Source: Synergistaceae bacterium (GTDB taxonomy: Bacteria > Synergistota > Synergistia > Synergistales > Aminobacteriaceae). Taken from it: a DNA stretch of 40,238 nucleotides. Shown piece after piece: positions 8,482-15,574 of this stretch. The DNA is taken from positions 1 through 40,238 of the forward strand of contig JAFSKE010000047.1 of assembly GCA_017449135.1 (NCBI GenBank), given 5' to 3'. The notes beneath the pieces are model-generated. The model was not told the origin of the DNA. It searched no databases and saw nothing but the letters and a program-made list of their open reading frames with translations. The position numbers were made by a program, and so were the translations under genes. The stretch's first letter is position 1. Each line of letters begins with the position of its first letter.

Positions 8482-9861
8482 TTATCTCAAAGCAAATTGT
8501 GAATTTACTCCGAGATATGGCACCGGATTAACTTTTGCATTATTGACACGAACTTCAAAATGCAAATGATTCGCCGTCGATCTTCCCGTATTTCCTACGT
8601 AACCAATAATTTGTCCCTGCATAACTCTTTGTCCCTGAACTACTGCAACGCTTAAACAATGTGCGTAAAAACTTTGTAATCCGCTTCCATGATCAAGCAA
8701 AACAAAATTTCCGTAGCCCCTGAAACCCATTGTTGAATTATTCCCTGTTCGTGAAACAACGCCGCTTTTTGCCGCTCTTATCGGAGTACCCGCAGGCATG
8801 GGAATGTCAATTCCTTCGTGTTTTCGTTTTCCTCTCATTCCGAAATATGACGAAACTTTCCCATTGACGGGCCACAACATTTTTCCGTTAAGGTTCGACA
8901 TAAAGAAATTATTATCATTTCTCGATCTCGGAGTTAAATTGTAATAAGGCAGATAATCGGGCATCGTTCCGAATGTGTGATCTAAATCCGTCATTGAAGG
9001 TCTGCGAGGTGTTGCGTTTTCGGGAAGTCTCACAACCTCAACCGTATCTCCGACAATCACCAAACGCATTGCACCCTTTGAAGGGTCTCCGTTAGGCGAA
9101 AGAATTATAATCGGATCACTTTGTTTTTTTGAATCAACTTTTTTTGCTTTTGTGCTACCCGCCAAAATTTTATCAGGTTTTGCTGTATTAGCTATGACTT
9201 TCGCAGGAGTTTCGGATTTTTTTGTTTGTGTCGAAGCTGTGAAAGTCGGAAGTTCAACAGGCTTTGAAGGTGCTAAAGGTTGTGAAGGCGTTACAACGGG
9301 TTCAACTTTTTTAACTTCAACTTGTGCTGTCGATGTCGATTTTGATTTTTTAGGATTTGTGAAAGAATCCAATAATGCCTGTAAATCAGCATCGGGGATC
9401 TGTTCCATTTTTGTAACATGGCCGCTTCTCGCAGTGTCAATAGGTTTTACTTCGGCGACTTTTTTAACAACTTCAGCTTTCTTGACTTCCTTAACAACTT
9501 CTTTAACTTCAACTTCACCTTTAACTTCTTTTTCGGCACGTTTAGCAGCAGCTTCACTATTAACAGGAATTAACGCAGTAGGTTTCCAAGCTCCTTTATT
9601 CTGCCAAATTGAAAGCATATCAATCTGATTAACAGGAAGAAATACAAAATCTCCCGCCTTTAATTCCTCCTGAACTAAACCATTTGCCCATAAAACATCT
9701 TCAGCCTTAATGTCATGAAGCAGGCAATATTGATTTAATTCCGAAATTCCCTGTGCTATGTCATCGTTAAAAATTAATTTGTTCCATTTATCCGCATAAC
9801 TTACACCTGTAAAAGCCATTAATAAAACTAAACCGATAAAAATTTTTGCGTACTTTCTCAA
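8482..9861 (-). CDS. Secreted M23 (LytM) peptidase with LysM-like N-terminus
   Basis: A 459-residue envelope protein that probably cleaves, or regulates cleavage of, peptidoglycan cross-links. Residues 1-23 form a signal peptide ending in VSYA. Residues about 26-90 (ISELNQYCLLHDIKAEDVLW) resemble a LysM module. Residues 105-285 are a low-complexity K/E/V/P/T-rich linker. The C-terminal LytM domain (about 328-455) has an intact zinc site: His348 and Asp352 in KHEGIDIP, and His434 in NHLHFEV. His401 in FYAHCLS and His432 complete the active site, so it is probably active rather than an EnvC/NlpD-type degenerate regulator. The start is TTG at 9861, with AAGGAGGG about 11 bases upstream. ilvA ends 17 bases before it. 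Confidence 0.88.
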   Translation of the reverse strand: MRKYAKIFIGLVLLMAFTGVSYADKWNKLIFNDDIAQGISELNQYCLLHDIKAEDVLWANGLVQEELKAGDFVFLPVNQIDMLSIWQNKGAWKPTALIPVNSEAAAKRAEKEVKGEVEVKEVVKEVKKAEVVKKVAEVKPIDTARSGHVTKMEQIPDADLQALLDSFTNPKKSKSTSTAQVEVKKVEPVVTPSQPLAPSKPVELPTFTASTQTKKSETPAKVIANTAKPDKILAGSTKAKKVDSKKQSDPIIILSPNGDPSKGAMRLVIVGDTVEVVRLPENATPRRPSMTDLDHTFGTMPDYLPYYNLTPRSRNDNNFFMSNLNGKMLWPVNGKVSSYFGMRGKRKHEGIDIPMPAGTPIRAAKSGVVSRTGNNSTMGFRGYGNFVLLDHGSGLQSFYAHCLSVAVVQGQRVMQGQIIGYVGNTGRSTANHLHFEVRVNNAKVNPVPYLGVNSQFALR

Positions 9862-9878
9862 AATAAAAAATTCCCTCC

Positions 9879-11084
9879 TTAAACTCTTTCAGTTACAATT
9901 CTAAATCCTGCTTTTGTCAATTCCTGTTTAATATTTACAATTTGTTCGCCGTCCCGTGTCTCAAGTGCTAATTTCAAGAAACACGAATTTATGGCCATGT
10001 TAGTATCTCCGTGATCGTAATAAACCGAAACGACATTCGCACCGCAGGAAGCAATAATTTCCGAAACCTGTTGAAGCTGTCCGGGCTTGTCAACAAGTTC
10101 AATCGTTAAGTTTACATTTCGCCCCGTCATCATTAAACCTCTTGTAATGACTCGCGACAAAATATTAACATCAATGTTTCCGCCGCTTAAAACACATACG
10201 GTTTTTCTGCCTTCAATCGGTAATTTATGGAACATAGCAGCAGCAACCGAAACCGCACCGGCACCCTCAGCGATTAATTTTTGTTTTTCAATCAATGCCA
10301 ATATCGCAGCAGCAATCTCATCTTCTGAAACGCAGACAATATCATCGACATAATTTGAAATTATATTAAAAGTATTTTCGCCGGGATTTTTAACTGCTAT
10401 TCCGTCAGCAAATGTTGAAACACTCGACAAAATTTTTCTTTCATGAGCCTTGAATGATTCATACATTGAAGGTGCCCCAGACGCTTGAACTCCGTAAACT
10501 TTTACTGAAGGTTTCAGGGATTTAACGGCAAATGAGACTCCCGAAATCAATCCGCCTCCTCCAATCGGAACGATTACGGCCTCGACATCTTCAAGCTGAT
10601 CTAAAATTTCAAGACCTATTGTAGCCTGTCCTGCAATTACAAAATCATCGTCATAAGGGTGAATAAAAGTTGCTCCTGTTTCCTCGACTAATTGAACCGC
10701 ACGATCGTGTGCATCATCGTAAGCTCCTTTAACGAGTTCAATATTTGCTCCTAATCTTCGAGTACTTTCAACTTTCATTACGGGTGCACTGTCAGGCATA
10801 CAAATTGTCGATTTAATTCCTTTTCGCGTAGCTGCCATTGCAACACCTTGAGCGTGATTTCCTGCCGAACATGCAACAATACCTTTTGATTTTTCTTCGT
10901 CGGACAACTGAGAAATTTTATAATATGCTCCTCTTAATTTGAAACTTCCTGTTACCTGTAAATTCTCTGTCTTGAGAAACAAATTATGATCTTCACTCAA
11001 ATTCGGCGAAGCGATTAAATCCGTTTTTCTTGCACATTCTCTAAGAACGTATGCAGCGTGATAAACTTTGTCTAATGTCAACAT
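9879..11084 (-). CDS. ilvA: Threonine ammonia-lyase with one ACT domain
   Basis: A PLP-dependent enzyme that deaminates threonine to 2-oxobutanoate (EC 4.3.1.19). Lys49 in TGSFKLRGAYYK is the predicted Schiff-base lysine. SAGNHAQGVA binds the substrate carboxylate, and GGGGLISGVSFA is the phosphate-binding glycine loop. A single C-terminal ACT domain (about 325-401, starting NLTIELVDKPGQL) suggests allosteric control. The 401-residue length fits the short ilvA/tdcB-like group (TIGR01127) rather than the 514-residue biosynthetic enzyme with two ACT-like domains. ilvE is also in the window, but far away. The ATG overlaps the stop of a 12-codon leader ORF, while its own ribosome binding site (GAAGGT, about 12 bases away) is weak. 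Confidence 0.92.
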   Translation of the reverse strand: MLTLDKVYHAAYVLRECARKTDLIASPNLSEDHNLFLKTENLQVTGSFKLRGAYYKISQLSDEEKSKGIVACSAGNHAQGVAMAATRKGIKSTICMPDSAPVMKVESTRRLGANIELVKGAYDDAHDRAVQLVEETGATFIHPYDDDFVIAGQATIGLEILDQLEDVEAVIVPIGGGGLISGVSFAVKSLKPSVKVYGVQASGAPSMYESFKAHERKILSSVSTFADGIAVKNPGENTFNIISNYVDDIVCVSEDEIAAAILALIEKQKLIAEGAGAVSVAAAMFHKLPIEGRKTVCVLSGGNIDVNILSRVITRGLMMTGRNVNLTIELVDKPGQLQQVSEIIASCGANVVSVYYDHGDTNMAINSCFLKLALETRDGEQIVNIKQELTKAGFRIVTERV

Positions 11085-11113
11085 TTGATGCTATTACCTT
11101 CTAAAAAATTCAT
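11078..11113 (-). CDS. Possible 11-residue leader peptide of ilvA
   Basis: A short ORF encoding MNFLEGNSIKC is preceded by AAGAGGGT with seven bases of spacing, a better ribosome binding site than that of ilvA. Its TGA overlaps the ilvA ATG in a different frame, the geometry expected for translational coupling. It has no run of Thr, Ile or Val codons, so classical attenuation is unlikely. It is a sequence-level prediction, and many such short ORFs arise by chance. Confidence 0.35.
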   Translation of the reverse strand: MNFLEGNSIKC

Positions 11114-11143
11114 TTCAATCACCCTCTTAAAAAATAATTAATA

Positions 11144-11172
11144 AGTATACAGCATTTTATGCAAGAATTGAG
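11144..11172 (-). promoter_or_regulatory. Possible ilvA promoter
   Basis: On the minus strand TATACT at 11149-11144 is a good -10 box, placing the start of transcription about 25 bases before the leader ORF. No good -35 box lies at 16-18 bases; TTGCAT at 11164-11159 is too close. Weak call. Confidence 0.3.
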
Positions 11173-11248
11173 AAAAAATTTTTTTGAGTTTTGTTTTTGA
11201 ATTTAGTTTTGTAAAAGTTTATGGCGACAATAAAAATTAAATATTTTT

Positions 11249-11302
11249 GTAGTGGCAAATGTAGTGGCAAAAAATTATTTTTTTTCTGTGATGTGATATT
11301 AT
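11249..11302 (+). promoter_or_regulatory. Possible promoter and operator of the flavoprotein-tct operon
   Basis: GTAGTGGCAAA occurs twice in direct tandem (11249-11259 and 11261-11271), a 12-base period that could be a regulator site. It is followed by TGATATTAT (11294-11302), close to an extended -10 box. The interval 11114-11361 contains no gene. An in-frame upstream extension of the flavoprotein (from 11221) is AT-rich and has no ribosome binding site, so it is treated as untranslated. Confidence 0.3.
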
Positions 11303-11361
11303 TTTTGAAAAGTAAATTTTTTTTGTTCACAAATTATATCATCACGGAGGTAAAATTTTTC

Positions 11362-11997
11362 ATGAAAGTTTTATTAATCAATGGCAGTCCAAACGAAAAA
11401 GGCTGTACATTCACGGCATTGAGCGAAGTTGCAAATTCACTCAACAAAAACGGAATTGAAACAGAAATTTTCTGGATCGGAAAAAAAGCTGTTCAAGGCT
11501 GTATTGCGTGCTTCAAATGCACAGAACTCGGACATTGCATCTTTAACGATGATGTTACAAAATTAACGGCACGTCTTGATGAATTTGACGGTTTTGTGAT
11601 TGGTTCACCGGTTTATTATGCTGGACCTGCGGGGAGTTTGTGCGCATTTCTCGACAGATTCTTTTTCTCTGGAGACAGTTCGGCGAATAAATCGACATTT
11701 GCAAACAAACCTGCAGCCTGTGTCGTATCGTGCAGAAGAGGAGGAGCTTCAGCAGCTTTTGACCGTCTCAACAAATATTTCACGATTAAGAACATGCCAG
11801 TAGTATCTTCGCAATATTGGAATCAGGTTCACGGGTTCACGCCTGAAGACGTCAGAAAAGATCTCGAAGGAATGCAGACGATGAGAACATTAGGTGAAAA
11901 TATGGCGTGGATGCTCAAGAGTATCAAAACAGGAAAGGAAGCAGGAATTTCTGAGCCTGAACTTGAAGAAATTGTTTTCACGAACTTCATTCGCTGA
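11362..11997 (+). CDS. Flavodoxin-fold FMN protein with a four-cysteine cluster (Isf-like)
   Basis: A 211-residue NADPH-dependent FMN reductase/iron-sulfur flavoprotein. The N-terminus KVLLINGSPNEKGCT is the FMN phosphate loop, and GFVIGSPVYYAG is the second flavin-binding stretch. Cys47, Cys50, Cys53 and Cys59 form a C-x2-C-x2-C-x5-C motif. This compact spacing binds a 4Fe-4S cluster in archaeal Isf proteins, so an electron-transfer role is plausible. The true partner is unknown. The start is ATG at 11362, with GGAGGT about 11 bases upstream; homologous sequence begins there. It is the first gene of the run leading into tctBAC and gudD, with 65 bases before tctB, so co-transcription is possible. 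Confidence 0.85.
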   Translation: MKVLLINGSPNEKGCTFTALSEVANSLNKNGIETEIFWIGKKAVQGCIACFKCTELGHCIFNDDVTKLTARLDEFDGFVIGSPVYYAGPAGSLCAFLDRFFFSGDSSANKSTFANKPAACVVSCRRGGASAAFDRLNKYFTIKNMPVVSSQYWNQVHGFTPEDVRKDLEGMQTMRTLGENMAWMLKSIKTGKEAGISEPELEEIVFTNFIR

Positions 11998-12062
11998 TAT
12001 AATTACCTCAATAAATTTTCCAAAAATTTCAAACTAATTTTCAGGAAGGAAGTGCAGTAGTT

Positions 12063-12554
12063 TTGTTCTTCAGGAAATACGGGGACATCGTAACAGGAAT
12101 TTTCTATGCTGTTCTTGGTGCTGTCGTAATTTATTTATCAAAACAGCTCCCGAAATCCAAAGTTATGAAAATCGGCCCCGACTTCATGCCAATGCTCATA
12201 GGTATAATAATTTTGATCTTGGCTTTAATGCTGTTGTTCAGTGCAATAAAAAATTTCAAAGCCAATGCCGAAAAAGCTGCTTCAATGCCTGCCGACACAT
12301 CAGACTATAAAAGAGTTTTGGCTTCACTCGTTCTCGTTGTAATTTACGTGAATATTCTTGCACCAGTAGGATTTATTATTTCGACATTGGGCTATTTATT
12401 TTTGCAGATCGTAGTCCTTGCTCCGAATGACAGACGAACGCTTAAACATTTAATGAGCTATGCAGTTCTTGATATAGTTTTTGTTTTTGTCGTTTTCTTC
12501 CTGTTCAGATACGGTTTCAAAATCGTATTGCCCGCAGGAATTTTTACGCTTTAA
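12063..12554 (+). CDS. tctB: Tripartite tricarboxylate transporter small membrane subunit
   Basis: The 163-residue TctB subunit has four to five hydrophobic segments: about 10-28, 42-62, 85-103, 108-125 and 135-155. The sequence is poorly conserved, as usual for TctB. Identification rests on size, topology and its place just before tctA, with tctC two genes on. The start is TTG at 12063; AGGAAGGAAG lies about 12 bases upstream. With TctA it forms the membrane part of a secondary carboxylate importer that depends on a periplasmic binding protein. Confidence 0.88.
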   Translation: MFFRKYGDIVTGIFYAVLGAVVIYLSKQLPKSKVMKIGPDFMPMLIGIIILILALMLLFSAIKNFKANAEKAASMPADTSDYKRVLASLVLVVIYVNILAPVGFIISTLGYLFLQIVVLAPNDRRTLKHLMSYAVLDIVFVFVVFFLFRYGFKIVLPAGIFTL

Positions 12555-12578
12555 GTTTTAGAGGAGGTCTGAAAAATT

Positions 12579-14078
12579 ATGGGAGCATTAGGACAATTAG
12601 GAGCTGCAGCGTTAAAAGTTTGTGAGCCGACTTCATTATTGTTAATGATTGCAGGCGTTACAATCGGAATAATTTTCGGATCAATTCCCGGTTTAAGTGC
12701 GTCAATGGCAGTAGCTTTGATGTTGCCTTTAACTTTCAGCATGAGTTCATCGCTCGGAATGAATGTTTTAGTTGCAGTTTACATCGGAGGAATTTCGGGC
12801 GGATTGATTTCGGCAATTTTGTTGAACATGCCCGGCACAGCTTCATCAATAGCGACGACGTTTGACGGTTACCCAATGGCACAAAAGGGCGAGGCAATGA
12901 AAGCACTCGGAGTTGGAATTGTATTTTCATTTTTGGGATCGATATTTTCATTCATAATTTTAACTTTCTTTGCTCCATGGCTTGCTGACGTTGCGTTAAA
13001 ATTCGCTGCACCTGACAACTTCGGAATTTGTTTCTTCGCCTTAACAATGGTCGCTATACTTTCTTCCGGAAACATGGTTAAAGGATTATTAGCCGGAATG
13101 TTGGGACTGGTTTTCGCACTTGTCGGACTTGCACCGATTGACGGAACTGCGAGATTCACATTCGGGATTCCTGAAATGCGGGGAGGCTTTAACACTCTCA
13201 CAACATTAATCGGAATTTTTGCCGTCGCAGATATTTTAGTCAGTGCCGAAACAATCGGACAGGGAATAAAAACAATACCCGTTAAAAAAGTTAAAGGATT
13301 CGGATTCAGTGTTGCGGAATTTTTCAAATGGATTCCTGGAGCAATTCGAGCAGCATTAATCGGAACAGGAATTGGAATTTTGCCAGGCATCGGCGGATCG
13401 ACTTCAGGAATGTTAGCGTACGTTACGGCAAAAAATATGTCGAAGCACCCCGAAACATTCGGACAGGGAGATCCTGAGGGAATCGTAGCTACTGAATGTG
13501 CAAACAACGCAACAATCGGAGGAGCATTAATCCCGTTATTAGTTTTGGGAATACCCGGAGACGGAGTTACGGCGATGATGCTCGGAGGATTTTTAATTCA
13601 CGGATTAAGTGCGGGGCCGTTATTATTTGTTAAGAATGCTGATGTTGTTTACGGAATTTTTGCGGCTTGCATGATTTGTGCGTTAATAATGTTAATAATC
13701 GAATGGACATGTATAAAAGCCTTCGTTCAGGTTTTGAAAGTTCCGAAGCATGTTTTACTGCCGTTAATTTTAGTTTTGTGTGCTGTCGGAGCTTACGCAA
13801 CAAACAACAGAATTTTTGATGTTCAATCAATCGTAGTGTTCGGAGTAATCGGTTATCTTTATCATAAATTCAAATTGCCGACAACGCCGTTTGTATTATG
13901 TTTCTTAATCGGAAGAATGACGGAAGAATATTTGCGTCGAGGCTTAATGAGATTTAAGACATTCGGAGCATTTTTCACACGTCCGATATTCTGTGTGTTT
14001 TTCGCAATCGCAGTGCTTGTAATTTTGTGGTCTTTGGTCAAGGAAATTCGTGCATCGAAGGCGGCTAAAAATTCATGA
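12579..14078 (+). CDS. tctA: Tripartite tricarboxylate transporter large membrane subunit
   Basis: The 499-residue TctA permease (DUF112 family). It carries the family repeats around glycine-proline turns, GSIPGLSASMAVALMLPLTF near residue 30 and GIGILPGIGGSTSGM near 263. Further motifs are ECANNATIGGALIPLLVLGI and PGDGVTAMMLGG. Roughly 11-12 hydrophobic segments are visible. It is expected to take up a carboxylate using the ion gradient. The ribosome binding site GAGGAGGT is strong. The TGA overlaps the ATG of the next gene by four bases. Position directly before tctC and gudD suggests the substrate is glucarate or a related aldarate, but this is inference. Confidence 0.95.
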   Translation: MGALGQLGAAALKVCEPTSLLLMIAGVTIGIIFGSIPGLSASMAVALMLPLTFSMSSSLGMNVLVAVYIGGISGGLISAILLNMPGTASSIATTFDGYPMAQKGEAMKALGVGIVFSFLGSIFSFIILTFFAPWLADVALKFAAPDNFGICFFALTMVAILSSGNMVKGLLAGMLGLVFALVGLAPIDGTARFTFGIPEMRGGFNTLTTLIGIFAVADILVSAETIGQGIKTIPVKKVKGFGFSVAEFFKWIPGAIRAALIGTGIGILPGIGGSTSGMLAYVTAKNMSKHPETFGQGDPEGIVATECANNATIGGALIPLLVLGIPGDGVTAMMLGGFLIHGLSAGPLLFVKNADVVYGIFAACMICALIMLIIEWTCIKAFVQVLKVPKHVLLPLILVLCAVGAYATNNRIFDVQSIVVFGVIGYLYHKFKLPTTPFVLCFLIGRMTEEYLRRGLMRFKTFGAFFTRPIFCVFFAIAVLVILWSLVKEIRASKAAKNS

Positions 14079-14470
14079 AACATAAAGTTAAATTAACCGT
14101 AATTGACAAAAAATTATATCCCGAACTTCAAAAACAATATTGTTCAGATCCAAATTCGGGAGAATGTCCCTGCTACAATATCGGCGACGAATTTATTTTT
14201 GAGAGAGACGAGATTAACGACCATTTTTGGCACATGGGACTTAACACTCTTGTTAAAACAAACGCAGATCCTGACACCGTAGCAGGAGGGAAAAAAATTC
14301 CGCATTGTTCGGAAGCATGGGACGCAATTTCGAGATATATTTACACGGGATTGCAGGGAGGTTCAATAATGAAAGGCTGGATGAAGGACGAGAACACAAT
14401 GATTACGTGTTGTTCAGACGGAACGAGGCCTGTAATTTTCAAAATTGAACGAATTGATTATGAGGATTAA
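14075..14470 (+). CDS. TIGR04076-type small cysteine-rich protein
   Basis: A 131-residue soluble protein resembling the TIGR04076 family of unknown function. Supporting features are the KLTVIDKKLYPEL start, CPCYNIGDEF, HCSEAWDAISRYIYTGLQGG and the CCSDGTRP segment near the end. Several cysteines (in SGECPCY, HCSEAW and TCCSDG) could bind metal or be redox active. The gene is translationally coupled to tctA through an ATGA overlap and lies between tctA and tctC, an unusual place for it. This suggests a link to transport or to the catabolised acid, but no function is known. Confidence 0.7.
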   Translation: MKHKVKLTVIDKKLYPELQKQYCSDPNSGECPCYNIGDEFIFERDEINDHFWHMGLNTLVKTNADPDTVAGGKKIPHCSEAWDAISRYIYTGLQGGSIMKGWMKDENTMITCCSDGTRPVIFKIERIDYED

Positions 14471-14494
14471 CCCGTGAAAAAAAAATTTTGCGGG
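14471..14494 (+). promoter_or_regulatory. Hairpin between the TIGR04076 gene and tctC
   Basis: CCCGTGAAA pairs with TTTTGCGGG through about nine pairs including wobbles, directly after the upstream stop codon, and is followed by an interrupted T-rich stretch. It could be a leaky terminator or a 5' stabiliser of the tctC message. Either would alter the output of the binding protein relative to the membrane subunits. Confidence 0.35.
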
Positions 14495-14530
14495 AAAATT
14501 ATTTTTAATTTTTAAGGAGTTGTTTTCTTT

Positions 14531-15472
14531 ATGAAAAAATTTTTATTAGCTTTGTTTGTTGTTTTAGTTGTTGCTTCGTGTTCATTCGCTGAATGGAAAC
14601 CCACGACCACCGTTTCAATCATCGTCCCTGCCGGAGCGGGCGGAAACACGGATTTAAGTGCAAGAGTTTTCGCACAGTACGCAAAAGAATTATCCGGCTG
14701 TGATTTCATCGTTGTAAACGCAAACGGTGCAGCAGGATCAATCGCAGCAGATCAGGTTCGCAGTGCAGCACCTGACGGACACACATTTTTATACGGACAC
14801 AATCTTGTAAACGTTGCTAACGTCGCAGGGATTACGGATTACAATTATTCAGCTTTCAAACTCGGCCCGACATTTGCAAAAGACCCCGCACAACAGTTTT
14901 ATGCAAATCCGAGCAAATACAAAAATCTTGAAGAGTTCATCAAAGCCGCAAAAGAAAAACCCGGTGAACTTGTAGCCTGCACGGAAGTCGGAGCATACAC
15001 TTATTATGAAATTTTGAAGTTCCAGCAGCTTGCAGGGATTCAGCTTGATTTAGTTGATTACGGTTCAAACTCTGACAAAATCGTCGGAATGCTTTCAGGA
15101 CAAGTTGACATGATGCCCGGAGCATATATTAACTGCAAAGATTATCTTGCAAGCGGACAGTTTGTAGCTCTCGGAGTTCCCAGTGCCGAAAGATACGAAT
15201 TAATCAAAGACATTCCGACATTCAAAGAACAGGGAATCGATTTAGTGTATCCTGACTGCGATTTTTCATTCTATTTCCCGAAAGAGACTCCAGACGAAGT
15301 TATCGCATGGTACGAAAACATTGTTCAGGAAATGCACAAGAATCCCGAATGCCTCGAAGCAATCAGAAAAGTTGAAATGATGCCGTACTATCTTTCAGGA
15401 GCAGATTCAGAGAAACACGACGCAGAATATTTTGCAACATTCAAAGCAATCGCAGATGAATTAGCGAAATAA
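14531..15472 (+). CDS. tctC: Tripartite tricarboxylate transporter substrate-binding protein
   Basis: The 313-residue periplasmic binding protein of the TctC/Bug family. Residues 1-20 are an export signal; VASC at 14-17 also fits a lipobox, so it may be a lipoprotein attached at Cys17 or a freely secreted protein cut after CSFA. The mature N-terminus has PAGAGGNTDLSARVFAQY, the family's ligand-binding loop, and the central GYS-like segment is DYGSNSDKIVGMLSGQVDMM. AAGGAGT precedes the ATG. It delivers substrate to TctAB. A repeat-derived terminator follows it, separating it from gudD. Confidence 0.93.
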   Translation: MKKFLLALFVVLVVASCSFAEWKPTTTVSIIVPAGAGGNTDLSARVFAQYAKELSGCDFIVVNANGAAGSIAADQVRSAAPDGHTFLYGHNLVNVANVAGITDYNYSAFKLGPTFAKDPAQQFYANPSKYKNLEEFIKAAKEKPGELVACTEVGAYTYYEILKFQQLAGIQLDLVDYGSNSDKIVGMLSGQVDMMPGAYINCKDYLASGQFVALGVPSAERYELIKDIPTFKEQGIDLVYPDCDFSFYFPKETPDEVIAWYENIVQEMHKNPECLEAIRKVEMMPYYLSGADSEKHDAEYFATFKAIADELAK

Positions 15473-15491
15473 ATTTTCATCATGTTCACCC

Positions 15492-15530
15492 TTCCGCCTC
15501 TTGCGAGGCACCTCCCCTCTTGAGGGGAGG
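15492..15530 (+). repeat. Interspersed double-hairpin repeat between tctC and gudD
   Basis: Hairpin 1 is GCCTC-TTGC-GAGGC (15496-15509), followed by ACC and hairpin 2, CCTCCCCTC paired with GAGGGGAGG. Both hairpins follow the family pattern, with stem 1 again different in sequence from other copies. Confidence 0.8.
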
Positions 15531-15536
15531 CTTTTT
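15511..15536 (+). terminator. Intrinsic terminator formed by the repeat
   Basis: The second hairpin of the repeat, CCTCCCCTC with GAGGGGAGG, is a near-perfect GC-rich stem of eight to nine pairs. It is followed at once by CTTTTTGTT. This is the only repeat copy seen here with a proper T-run. It should end or reduce transcription from the tct genes into gudD. Confidence 0.65.
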
Positions 15537-15574
15537 GTTACACACACAGAGGTTAAAGTAAAGGAGAAATTTTT

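Noticed and set aside
9152-9628. A 158-codon plus-strand ORF opposite the M23 peptidase linker
   Set aside because: It mirrors the low-complexity linker of the real gene (Thr/Ser/Ala-rich) and has no ribosome binding site.
11221-11361. N-terminal extension of the flavoprotein
   Set aside because: No ribosome binding site at 11221, AT-rich Lys/Phe text unlike flavodoxin-fold proteins, while ATG at 11362 has a good site and starts exactly at the conserved strand.
12869-13507. A 212-codon open frame on the minus strand inside tctA
   Set aside because: It is antisense to strongly conserved TctA sequence, has no ribosome binding site and its protein is a proline/isoleucine-rich artefact of the opposite frame.
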